The notes beneath the pieces were generated by a model. That model was not told the DNA's origin, made no database searches, and saw nothing but the letters and a program-made list of their open reading frames with translations. Position numbers and translations under genes: made by a program. A DNA stretch of 12,297 nucleotides. Origin: an uncultured Clostridia bacterium. GTDB taxonomy: Bacteria; Bacillota; Clostridia; Oscillospirales; CAG-272. The DNA is taken from positions 1 to 12,297 of the forward strand of contig CALGCW010000312.1 of assembly GCA_937884385.1 (NCBI GenBank), given 5' to 3'. Positions 1 to 6,111 of the stretch are shown piece after piece. Every line of letters begins with the position of its first letter. Positions within the stretch are counted from its first letter, which is position 1.

Positions 1-286
1 CCAGGTAAGCCAGCACGCCCACCGTAAGCATTACCGCGCTCTGCATCAGATCCATGCCCACCAGTACCCACTTGCGGTTGCACTTATCCACGATGCTGCC
101 GCTGAAGGGGGACAGAAACATGGTCACAAACATGGAGATGGCGGACATAATGCCCATCAGACTGCTGGAACCGGTTTGCTCAAACACCCAGTAGCCGATA
201 GCAACGCTGTACATCAGATCGCCTATCGTTGATACGGCACTTGCCTGCAAAAGCAGGATAAAATCTTTATTCCATAATTTTTTCAT
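1..286 (-). CDS. MFS-type efflux permease, N-terminal part (cut by window edge)
   Basis: The first 95 codons of a membrane transporter are visible; the rest lies beyond the window edge. The start ATG (284-286) follows an AGGAG ribosome site with an 8-nt gap. Residues 10-35 and 43-62 form hydrophobic segments matching TM1 and TM2. Residues 63-72 (G63-S-I-V-D67 ... N70-R71-K72) match motif A, the TM2-TM3 loop signature of the major facilitator superfamily. A third hydrophobic stretch begins near residue 75. In family terms it resembles the macrolide or enterobactin exporter group of proton-driven efflux pumps, but the substrate cannot be told from this fragment. Base use differs from its neighbours: I count 36 G+C in the first 60 bases, and most Leu codons are CTG where the other genes favour CTT. 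That suggests a different origin. I found no convincing promoter upstream. Confidence 0.8.
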   Translation of the reverse strand, partial: MKKLWNKDFILLLQASAVSTIGDLMYSVAIGYWVFEQTGSSSLMGIMSAISMFVTMFLSPFSGSIVDKCNRKWVLVGMDLMQSAVMLTVGVLAYL

Positions 287-440
287 ATTTTGAGCTCCTG
301 TTTGGTTTGATGCCCTTATTTTACAAAAATAATCGGTTGCAGTCCATATATTTTAGTTGTCACATTTTCAAAAGAGGGCAACTTTGATTGTCAATTGAGG
401 CTTTTCTGCCGCAACGTGCCCATTATATCATAAAAATAGA

Positions 441-473
441 AAAACCGCAATACCTTTTTGGAATTGCGGTTTT
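441..473 (-). terminator. Rho-independent terminator of the M48 peptidase gene
   Basis: A perfect 11-bp stem pairs 441-451 with 463-473. The cc and gg at 453-454 and 460-461 can pair inside it around a T5 loop. Read on the minus strand, the stem is followed by a T-rich tract, and it starts five bases after the TAA of the metallopeptidase gene. Confidence 0.85.
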
Positions 474-477
474 GTTT

Positions 478-2511
478 TTATATCTTAACGTATTTCAACG
501 AGCCCTTTACCTTGCTTACGATACTCTTGTATTGCTTACCGTAAAGGAAGAGGGAATACTGCTCATCATCAAGTGTGTCGAGGTATCTGAATATTTTATT
601 CATAGCCTCGTCGATCTTTTCGGGCGGAGTTTCCTTCTCAAATTCAATGAGGAATACTCGCGAATAAAAGGTCTCGCTTATAACCTTTCTCACAAGGTAT
701 ACGGCATGGATCCGATCGGATACGGACGTGATGAAGTCAATGTGAGCCTTTAAGGTTGTCTCGTCCATATCATCGGCTATTATCTTATCCGTCGTAGTGA
801 GTACGTTAGCCTTGTCATCTTCATCTATCTGCTTTTGGGCAAGAAGGGTTGCCTTTTGGCGATATTCGTCAAGCTCCTTTTGCATACCGTGGGAGCATAC
901 GTATTCTCCGATAAGCTCAATGCTCATTTCAAAGAGGTTGGAGTTTAACTCGATCGCCTCATACAAAATGTCGATGCCCGTATCGTCGTCTCTCAGCAGA
1001 AGCATATAGCCCTTGAAGAACTTTGGATATGCGGTTGCGAAGGCATTTGTTTCTTCGGCAATGATCTTGTCACACAATGCCTCTGCTTCATCATTGCGAA
1101 GCAAGCCTGCAAGCGCGTCAATTACTGGTATGAGCTCGGCAGAAGAATATTTGACCTCGGATTTTTGCCATTTATCGATTATTTCAAGCGGAGCGAGGTA
1201 ATTTGCTTTTCTCAATTCATCGTAATCCTGCTTCAGGCTTTCTGCGATCTCCTTGTTGACGTGCTCAAAAATCTTTTTTCTCTCGCCCTCCAAGCTGTCG
1301 CCTTCAAAATCAAAGGATATATTTACGTCTTCTGCACAGACTCCGACTGCGTCTCTGCGGAGGCGGTAGATGGGGTGAGATGCATTTCTCGGTTGGATAC
1401 CTTTTTCAAGTATTGCGAGCCACTTCTCCTTGTTTTCGCGCACTGATGCCTTGAAGGACTCAAGGTTGAGGGTAGCTATATTTTCAGCGGGGGTTTCGTG
1501 TTCAAATAAAGGTGTGCTTTGATATTTATAGAGGACCTTTCCGTACATATCATAGAAATTACATTTTGCGATCGCGGATGCAAAGCTTTTGGGGTCGCCG
1601 TGATCTCGGGTGATCTTATCCGCCATTGCTTCGATATATTCTGAGGACAAAAGTGTATACAGAGAAAACTCCATACCGTATTTCATCATTGGAAGGGAAA
1701 TGATTATGTCCGTAATGGTAGAACCGTCGGTCTCGTGCTCAATGAAGCGATTGAAAAATCCGTATGTGCTTTTGGGCGTGTATTTCGGAGAGTGGTGTGC
1801 AAATTCGTGAAGAAGTACGTTGAAAAGCTCCTCTCTTGAAAGCGAGCCTATCATTATTGCTCCAAGCAAAAGAAGGTGGATGTTGCCTTGCTTGGATATT
1901 GCCGCGTTAAGGGAATTGTCAGTGGAAATGAATATCTTACCCTCCACTCCCGCGTGCTTCATAGCTTCCTCTGCCACAGAATACAGCTCGGCAAATTCGT
2001 CTTTTGGCAAAAAGTCCTTGGGGTTGATTATCGGCTTATCGATAATTGCTCCAAAGAGTCTGATATATACGCCGCCCGTCATAAAAATAATAAGAAGTAC
2101 CATTCTTGGGAATGTGTCGGAGCTCGCGCCGATAAACAGTGCGGTCGCGTGCATAAAAACGGTAATAAACGCAACGTATATCTTGCAGAAGATAGCGGTC
2201 CTGCGCAATCGCGAGGTGGCAAGCTTGAAATTATCGTTTATGCTTTGCTTGCGTTGCAGCATCATTTCATTGACCTCTGCAACTCTCATTTTTTGAAGCT
2301 TACTTTTGGTGATGATACCGTAGATTATATTTATTGCAAGGATAACGAAGGTAAGACCTGTGAAAATATTGCTTAAGATTTGAAATAATTCTGTGCTGCT
2401 TTCTGTCGTAAGAGCTTTGCCGCCAAAAAATGCCGCAAGGACCGTGATCGCGCCCCATATCATTGCAATAATGCTTAAAAAGATGTTTTTGACTTTGTTT
2501 TTATTGTTCAT
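478..2511 (-). CDS. Membrane-anchored M48-family zinc metallopeptidase
   Basis: A 677-residue protein predicted to be an integral-membrane zinc endopeptidase with its catalytic domain facing the cytoplasm. Residues 8-30 and 48-68 are hydrophobic segments, and two more lie near 107-128 and 136-156. The zinc site is H235-E-F-A-H239 with E236 as catalytic base. E294 in the later EAMAD sequence (294-298) fits the third zinc ligand, the M48 ExxAD pattern. Family relatives include HtpX and Ste24, which act in membrane-protein quality control. This protein is much longer than HtpX (about 290 residues): roughly 350 extra C-terminal residues are acidic, helical and TPR-like in appearance. The ATG at 2509-2511 is chosen over an upstream in-frame ATG because AAAGGAG lies 6 nt before it and the promoter lies just beyond. 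It is a single-gene unit. Its substrate is unknown. Confidence 0.85.
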   Translation of the reverse strand: MNNKNKVKNIFLSIIAMIWGAITVLAAFFGGKALTTESSTELFQILSNIFTGLTFVILAINIIYGIITKSKLQKMRVAEVNEMMLQRKQSINDNFKLATSRLRRTAIFCKIYVAFITVFMHATALFIGASSDTFPRMVLLIIFMTGGVYIRLFGAIIDKPIINPKDFLPKDEFAELYSVAEEAMKHAGVEGKIFISTDNSLNAAISKQGNIHLLLLGAIMIGSLSREELFNVLLHEFAHHSPKYTPKSTYGFFNRFIEHETDGSTITDIIISLPMMKYGMEFSLYTLLSSEYIEAMADKITRDHGDPKSFASAIAKCNFYDMYGKVLYKYQSTPLFEHETPAENIATLNLESFKASVRENKEKWLAILEKGIQPRNASHPIYRLRRDAVGVCAEDVNISFDFEGDSLEGERKKIFEHVNKEIAESLKQDYDELRKANYLAPLEIIDKWQKSEVKYSSAELIPVIDALAGLLRNDEAEALCDKIIAEETNAFATAYPKFFKGYMLLLRDDDTGIDILYEAIELNSNLFEMSIELIGEYVCSHGMQKELDEYRQKATLLAQKQIDEDDKANVLTTTDKIIADDMDETTLKAHIDFITSVSDRIHAVYLVRKVISETFYSRVFLIEFEKETPPEKIDEAMNKIFRYLDTLDDEQYSLFLYGKQYKSIVSKVKGSLKYVKI

Positions 2512-2517
2512 AGAAGT

Positions 2518-2524
2518 CTCCTTT
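2518..2524 (-). promoter_or_regulatory. Ribosome binding site that sets the M48 peptidase start
   Basis: On the minus strand this reads AAAGGAG, six bases before the ATG at 2511. The longer in-frame start lies upstream of the predicted transcription start, so it would not be in the mRNA. Confidence 0.8.
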
Positions 2525-2547
2525 GCATATAATATACTCTTGAGCAG

Positions 2548-2576
2548 ATTATAGCAGAAAAGCAGGGATTTTTCAA
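2548..2576 (-). promoter_or_regulatory. Sigma-A promoter of the M48 peptidase gene
   Basis: On the minus strand, TTGAAA (2571-2576) is separated by exactly 17 bases from TATAAT (2548-2553). The -10 is preceded by TGC, an extended -10. Transcription would begin near 2541, giving a leader of about 30 nt. Confidence 0.8.
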
Positions 2577-2615
2577 TAGAAATTTGTTGTATGCTCAAAA
2601 ACGTGAGCAAAAAAG

Positions 2616-2641
2616 AAAAAGCACTCTTTTGAGTGCTTTTT
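2616..2641 (-). terminator. Rho-independent terminator of the pfk gene
   Basis: GCACTC (2621-2626) pairs with GAGTGC (2631-2636) around a four-base loop. The stem is extended by five A:T pairs and followed on the minus strand by a T-rich run. It lies eight bases past the phosphofructokinase stop and separates that gene from the M48 promoter. Confidence 0.85.
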
Positions 2642-2649
2642 GCCCTTTA

Positions 2650-3771
2650 TTAGTCGCCGAAGCAGATGCCCATTGCCTTTGCAAGTGTGACGAGCTCGCC
2701 GTTCGGATCTACGTTCTTTGTCTTCTGACCGATCACGTCCTCAAGGGAAACGTCTACGATCTGGTCGCCCTGAAGTGCTACCATTCTGCCGAAGCCGCCT
2801 CTCATACAAAGCTCAACTGCTGCATAGCCGTAGCGAGAGGAGAGAACTCTGTCGTGTGCTGTGGGTGTGCCGCCTCGCTGAATGTGACCGAGAGCCGTTG
2901 CTCTTGCCTCGGATCCGGTAAGCTTTTCAAGCTGGTCTGCAACGATCGCGCCAACACCGCCGAGACGGATGGAGTCCGCGCTATCCTCGATGACCTTGGA
3001 AACTACCTGCTTGCCGTCAAGGGATTTTGCGCCCTCGGATACTGCAACGATGGAGAATTCCTTGCCGTTTGCCTTATCGTTCTTGATCTTTTCAGCGACC
3101 TTATTGATATCATAGGGGATCTCGGGAATGAGGATCGCGTCAGCCGCGCCTGCGATACCTGCGTGAAGTGTCATCCAGCCTGCGCCTCTGCCCATAATCT
3201 CAACTACCATAATTCTATGGTGGGACATACCTGTTGTGCGGACTCTGTCAAGTCCGTCCGTAGCAACGGAGATAGCTGTATCAAAGCCGAAGGTATAGTC
3301 TGTGTGAGCCAAGTCGTTGTCGATGGTCTTGGGAATGCCGACTACATTTACGCCCTTGCGAGCGAAGTCTCTTGCAGATGTAAGAGAACCGTCTCCGCCA
3401 AGAATGAAGAGCGCGTCGATGCCTGCTGCGTTCAAATGCTCAACCGCAACGTCGGAAACATCCTCATACGTGAGCTTGCCGTTCTCGTCGCGGACAAATT
3501 CGCCGTTCTCGTCCTTTACGGGATACTGGAAAAGATTGTCCTTATTGGAGCTGTAGAGAATAGTGCCGCCCTTTGTGATGATCTCGTCAACCTCGGGAAG
3601 ACCGAGTCTGATGAAATCTCCGTGATAGAGACCGAAATAACCGTGGCGAACGCCGTATACTTCCAATCCGTATTTTGTGACAGCAGTTTTAACAACTGCG
3701 CGGATAACGGGATTTAAACCGGGGCAATCGCCGCCGGCTGTCATAATTGCAACCTTTTGAATCTTTTTCAT
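2650..3771 (-). CDS. pfkA: 6-phosphofructokinase (pfkA-like, mixed nucleotide-site signature)
   Basis: A 373-residue cytoplasmic enzyme that phosphorylates fructose 6-phosphate to fructose 1,6-bisphosphate in glycolysis. The phosphoryl-donor loop GGDCPGLN is at 13-20, GGDGS at 125-129, PKTIDND at 147-153 with D151 as catalytic base, MGRGAGW at 193-199 and GHIQRGG at 295-301. Gly at the GGDGS position is the ATP-type residue; PPi-dependent enzymes carry Asp there. Lys148, however, is the residue typical of the PPi-type PKTIDND motif, where classical bacterial PfkA has Gly. ATP is the more likely donor, but this mixed signature leaves room for doubt. The enzyme is about 50 residues longer than E. 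coli PfkA, partly through a charged insert at 83-105. The start is supported by GAGGA ten bases upstream. It has its own promoter and terminator. Confidence 0.93.
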   Translation of the reverse strand: MKKIQKVAIMTAGGDCPGLNPVIRAVVKTAVTKYGLEVYGVRHGYFGLYHGDFIRLGLPEVDEIITKGGTILYSSNKDNLFQYPVKDENGEFVRDENGKLTYEDVSDVAVEHLNAAGIDALFILGGDGSLTSARDFARKGVNVVGIPKTIDNDLAHTDYTFGFDTAISVATDGLDRVRTTGMSHHRIMVVEIMGRGAGWMTLHAGIAGAADAILIPEIPYDINKVAEKIKNDKANGKEFSIVAVSEGAKSLDGKQVVSKVIEDSADSIRLGGVGAIVADQLEKLTGSEARATALGHIQRGGTPTAHDRVLSSRYGYAAVELCMRGGFGRMVALQGDQIVDVSLEDVIGQKTKNVDPNGELVTLAKAMGICFGD

Positions 3772-3834
3772 AACGATATATTCCTCTTTTTTGTTAATTT
3801 ATTATCAATTTTTATTTTCATAAGTCAAGTTAGT

Positions 3835-3863
3835 ATTATAGCACACAAAATTCACTTTTTCAA
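3835..3863 (-). promoter_or_regulatory. Sigma-A promoter of the pfk gene
   Basis: On the minus strand, TTGAAA (3858-3863), a 17-base spacer and TATAAT (3835-3840) preceded by TGC form an extended -10 promoter. A weaker second candidate lies nearer the gene: TTGACT (3823-3828), 16 bases, GATAAT (3801-3806). The leader from the main promoter would be about 55 nt and AT-rich; I see no riboswitch-like fold in it. Confidence 0.75.
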
Positions 3864-3930
3864 GATGTTTGTTGATTTTTGTTGTTAATTTTTTGTTTTT
3901 GTCAAGTTTTCATAAGAATGAGGCACAAAA

Positions 3931-3964
3931 AATCCCAAAATCGCATCTCTGTGATTTTGGGATT
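3931..3964 (-). terminator. Rho-independent terminator of the GNAT-gtrA operon
   Basis: A perfect 12-bp stem pairs 3931-3942 with 3953-3964 around a 10-base loop. On the minus strand the stem runs into a T tract. It begins just after the TGA of the GtrA gene. Confidence 0.85.
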
Positions 3965-3969
3965 ATGTA

Positions 3970-4371
3970 TCATTCTCTGGTATTCTCCTGTCCGCGGTAT
4001 ACCACGAACTTGCAGAAAAGATATTCTAAAACGAAGTTAGCAAGCATAGTGATTATCAGTATCACAAAATCGTTGCCGCCGTTCTGCTCTGCCAGATTGC
4101 CAAGATAGGTCGAGAGGGGAGTGAACACGAGGTAAAAGCCGAACACCTTTGCCATTGCAACGGGAACGTTAGCGGCGGACTTGAAGGTATAGCGGCGGTT
4201 AAGCGTAAAATTCCACAGTATTGAGAGTACCAAGGAGATAAGGTAGGGGATCCAATAATCCTTGATGAATATCTCAAGTATGGCAAACGAGCCGATTTGA
4301 ATTATTCCCGCGGACGTTGAAAATGCGGTGAATTTTAATGCCTGTATGATCTGTCCTTTATCTTTACTCAT
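3970..4371 (-). CDS. GtrA-family membrane protein
   Basis: A 133-residue, very hydrophobic protein with four predicted membrane helices, near residues 12-34, 40-58, 72-94 and 102-124. The diagnostic GtrA signature follows helix 2: W53-N-F-T-L-N-R-R60-Y-T-F63. GtrA-like proteins are thought to help move lipid-linked sugars across the cytoplasmic membrane for glycosylation of cell-surface polymers; the family is broad and many members have no proven role. The length is normal for the family. GGAG lies five bases before the ATG. It starts 14 nt after the preceding GNAT-like gene with no promoter between, so the two are co-transcribed. No glycosyltransferase, the usual partner, is seen in the window. 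Confidence 0.85.
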   Translation of the reverse strand: MSKDKGQIIQALKFTAFSTSAGIIQIGSFAILEIFIKDYWIPYLISLVLSILWNFTLNRRYTFKSAANVPVAMAKVFGFYLVFTPLSTYLGNLAEQNGGNDFVILIITMLANFVLEYLFCKFVVYRGQENTRE

Positions 4372-4385
4372 AAATTCTCCTTTTT

Positions 4386-5510
4386 TTATATCGATTTTGA
4401 ATAGCAGCGGCGGCGCTTGTGCTGTTCCTTATCGAAATATCTCCACATTCCGTGAACGGCACCGTTGGTCTCGAGCATTGGTCCCGTTTCGCAGAAGCGG
4501 ACCTTATTATCGATACATTTTCTGACGAGTGTATCCATTAGGATTGCGGGAACTCCGAACATCTGATGCTTGGGGGCGACTGCGACGAAGTACATTTCCA
4601 AGACGTCGTTTTTGCACTTGAGTGCTTTTAGCATATGTACGATACCAAATGGGAACATTTTGCCGTTTGCCTTCTTGAACGCCTTTGCAAGGGAGGGGAC
4701 CATAACGCCGAAGGCGACGATGTGCCCTTCCGTATCCTTTACTGAACAGATATAGTCAAGGTCTACAAGCGGAATGTAATTGTCTATCATATTCTTGATA
4801 ACGGCGGGTGTCAACGGAACCGTGCCGAAGAGCACCTCCTCTGCCTTGTCTATTACCTCGAATGCTTCAAAAGCATCGTTATAGAGCGTCTTTCTGTCGG
4901 TGTAGGTGACTGCCTTATATTTTCCGCGAGAGAGCAGGCGATTTGAGAGGCTTGCTATACGGGGATTGGGCTCGATGGGACACTTGATCCTATATTCTAT
5001 CCAGTCGATGGATTTTGTGAGTCCGAGGCGCTCCATATGATCAATATAGTAGGGGTGGTTATAAAAGGTGATCGACATATTCAATTGATCGAAGCCTTCG
5101 ACGAGCATACCCTGGTGGTCCGTATCGTTAAAGCCCATAGGTCCCATTATCTCGTTAAAGCCCCTCTCCTTACCCCAATCAACGACTGCGGCAAGAAGCT
5201 TTTCGGACACCTCATAGTCGTCGACAAAGTCAAATCTTGTATAACGGACCGTGTTCTTTTGCCATTTTTGATTATAGGCGTGGTTTATAAGACCTGCGAT
5301 CCTGCCGACGATCTTATTATCCTTGTATGCCAAAAAGAGCTTTGTCTCACAGAATTCGTAGGAAGGATTTTTACCTTTTGTGAAGGTGTCTATTTCATCG
5401 TTCTCCAAAAAGGGAACGAAGTTTGCATCGTTTTTATATAGCTCGTTGGGAAATCTAACCCATTTCAAAAGGTCTTTTTTGGTCAAGACCTCTTTGATGA
5501 TTACGCTCAT
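4386..5510 (-). CDS. GNAT-superfamily acyltransferase-like protein
   Basis: A 374-residue soluble protein resembling a subgroup of the GNAT (Gcn5-related N-acetyltransferase) superfamily that is about twice the usual GNAT domain length. Residues about 55-80 (KLFLAYKDNKIVGRIAGLIN) look like the beta-turn-beta pair that opens a GNAT fold. A conserved-looking MGPMGFNDTDHQGMLVEGFD segment sits at 122-141. A second GNAT-like region near 295-330 (VAVAPKHQMFGVPAILMDTL) resembles the acyl-CoA pyrophosphate loop in degenerate form, with Q...G in place of RxxGxG. The substrate cannot be inferred. It is first in an operon with gtrA and divergent from the RyR-CARF operon. The ribosome site is weak (AGAGAA), which contrasts with its near-perfect promoter. 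Confidence 0.7.
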   Translation of the reverse strand: MSVIIKEVLTKKDLLKWVRFPNELYKNDANFVPFLENDEIDTFTKGKNPSYEFCETKLFLAYKDNKIVGRIAGLINHAYNQKWQKNTVRYTRFDFVDDYEVSEKLLAAVVDWGKERGFNEIMGPMGFNDTDHQGMLVEGFDQLNMSITFYNHPYYIDHMERLGLTKSIDWIEYRIKCPIEPNPRIASLSNRLLSRGKYKAVTYTDRKTLYNDAFEAFEVIDKAEEVLFGTVPLTPAVIKNMIDNYIPLVDLDYICSVKDTEGHIVAFGVMVPSLAKAFKKANGKMFPFGIVHMLKALKCKNDVLEMYFVAVAPKHQMFGVPAILMDTLVRKCIDNKVRFCETGPMLETNGAVHGMWRYFDKEQHKRRRCYSKSI

Positions 5511-5559
5511 AGATATTCTCTAAACTTTCTGAAAATTCGCTAAAATCTTTAGCTTGCGT

Positions 5560-5588
5560 ATTATAACATCAATTTGTTGACTTGTCAA
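5560..5588 (-). promoter_or_regulatory. Near-perfect sigma-A promoter of the GNAT-gtrA operon
   Basis: On the minus strand, TTGACA (5583-5588), a 17-base spacer and TATAAT (5560-5565) are all consensus. The -10 is also preceded by TGT, giving an extended -10. The predicted leader is about 40 nt. Confidence 0.85.
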
Positions 5589-5591
5589 CAA
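5574..5591. promoter_or_regulatory. 18-bp palindrome over the GNAT promoter -35 (candidate operator)
   Basis: TTGTTGAC (5574-5581), a two-base centre, and GTCAACAA (5584-5591) form perfect 8-bp arms. The palindrome covers the -35 hexamer and the upstream part of the spacer. A dimeric repressor bound here would block RNA polymerase. No regulator for it is encoded adjacent to this promoter. Confidence 0.45.
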
Positions 5592-5750
5592 TTTTTAAAA
5601 TTTTTGTGTATTTTGATTATTTTTGTTAGCCGGATGTGCTCTAAAAATACAAAATTTTTGTCCTTGTTGTATAATTTTTGGCTATTGAGTGCTTTTGAAG
5701 TATGAGGGGAAGAGCAGAGCGCAAATTTTTTCGTTTTCCTGTAAAAACAG

Positions 5751-5779
5751 TTGATATTGCCTTTGAAATATGGTATAAT
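5751..5779 (+). promoter_or_regulatory. Sigma-A promoter of the RyR-CARF operon
   Basis: TTGATA (5751-5756), a 17-base spacer and TATAAT (5774-5779) preceded by TGG form an extended -10 promoter. Transcription would start near 5786, about 30 nt before the RyR start codon. Confidence 0.8.
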
Positions 5780-5815
5780 ATGTGTATAATTATTGATGAA
5801 AACAGGAGGTATTGT

Positions 5816-6097
5816 ATGTACGAGCCTAAACCTATAGATACTAACGATATAGAGCTTGATAGGGATATTATGGAGCTTTGCGAGCTTATAGCCAAGAATA
5901 CTCACGAGGTGTGGTCCCAGGGAAGGATTAAGGAAGGTTGGAGATACGGTGAAAAGCGTGACGACGCAAGGAAGCTCCACCCCTGTCTCATTCCTTACGA
6001 GGAGCTTCCCGAATCCGAAAAAGAATATGACCGCAACACGTCCCTTGAAACTCTCAAGCTGATCATCAAGCTTGGATACGATATCAAAAAATCCTGA
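5816..6097 (+). CDS. Stand-alone RyR-domain protein
   Basis: A 93-residue soluble protein that is almost entirely one RyR domain, the short repeat first named from ryanodine receptors and also found in bacteria. The recognisable signature runs N28-T-H-E-V-W33, R37-I, G41-W-x-Y-G45, R48-D-D, H55-P-C-L-I-P-Y61, then E68-K-E-Y-D-R73 and a closing helix ending LGYDI. The family has no established enzymatic activity; a ligand-binding role, perhaps for nucleotide-like molecules, is often proposed. The ATG at 5816 is chosen because AGGAGG lies six bases before it and the promoter lies upstream; a longer in-frame reading from 5702 would begin before transcription starts. The CARF-nuclease gene begins 14 nt downstream, so the two are probably made together and this protein may sense a ligand for, or modulate, that effector. 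Confidence 0.88.
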   Translation: MYEPKPIDTNDIELDRDIMELCELIAKNTHEVWSQGRIKEGWRYGEKRDDARKLHPCLIPYEELPESEKEYDRNTSLETLKLIIKLGYDIKKS

Positions 6098-6111
6098 GTG
6101 GAGGATCTCTT

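Larger units (their letters stand above)
5511..5815. other. Divergent intergenic region, 305 bp
   Basis: This AT-rich stretch holds the leftward GNAT-operon promoter with an overlapping palindrome and the rightward RyR-CARF promoter. The roughly 160 bases between them (about 5592-5750) contain no ORF I would support and no RNA gene I recognise. A short hairpin (5539-5544 with 5548-5553) lies in the leader of the leftward transcript. Confidence 0.6.

Noticed and set aside
2584..3717. A 377-codon open frame on the plus strand opposite pfk
   Set aside because: It mirrors the phosphofructokinase gene, has an unnatural Cys-rich composition and matches no family. The minus strand carries all the PFK motifs.
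5670..5675. A plus-strand TATAAT upstream of the RyR operon
   Set aside because: No acceptable -35 lies 16-18 bases upstream and there is no TGn extension. The promoter at 5751-5779 is far better.
5702..5815. An N-terminal extension of the RyR protein from ATG 5702
   Set aside because: It spans the promoter and ribosome site, and would start before the predicted transcription start. The RyR domain begins at 5816.
5585..5980. A minus-strand frame of 131 codons opposite the RyR gene and its upstream region
   Set aside because: It overlaps the RyR coding sequence and promoter, and its composition is that of translated AT-rich non-coding DNA.
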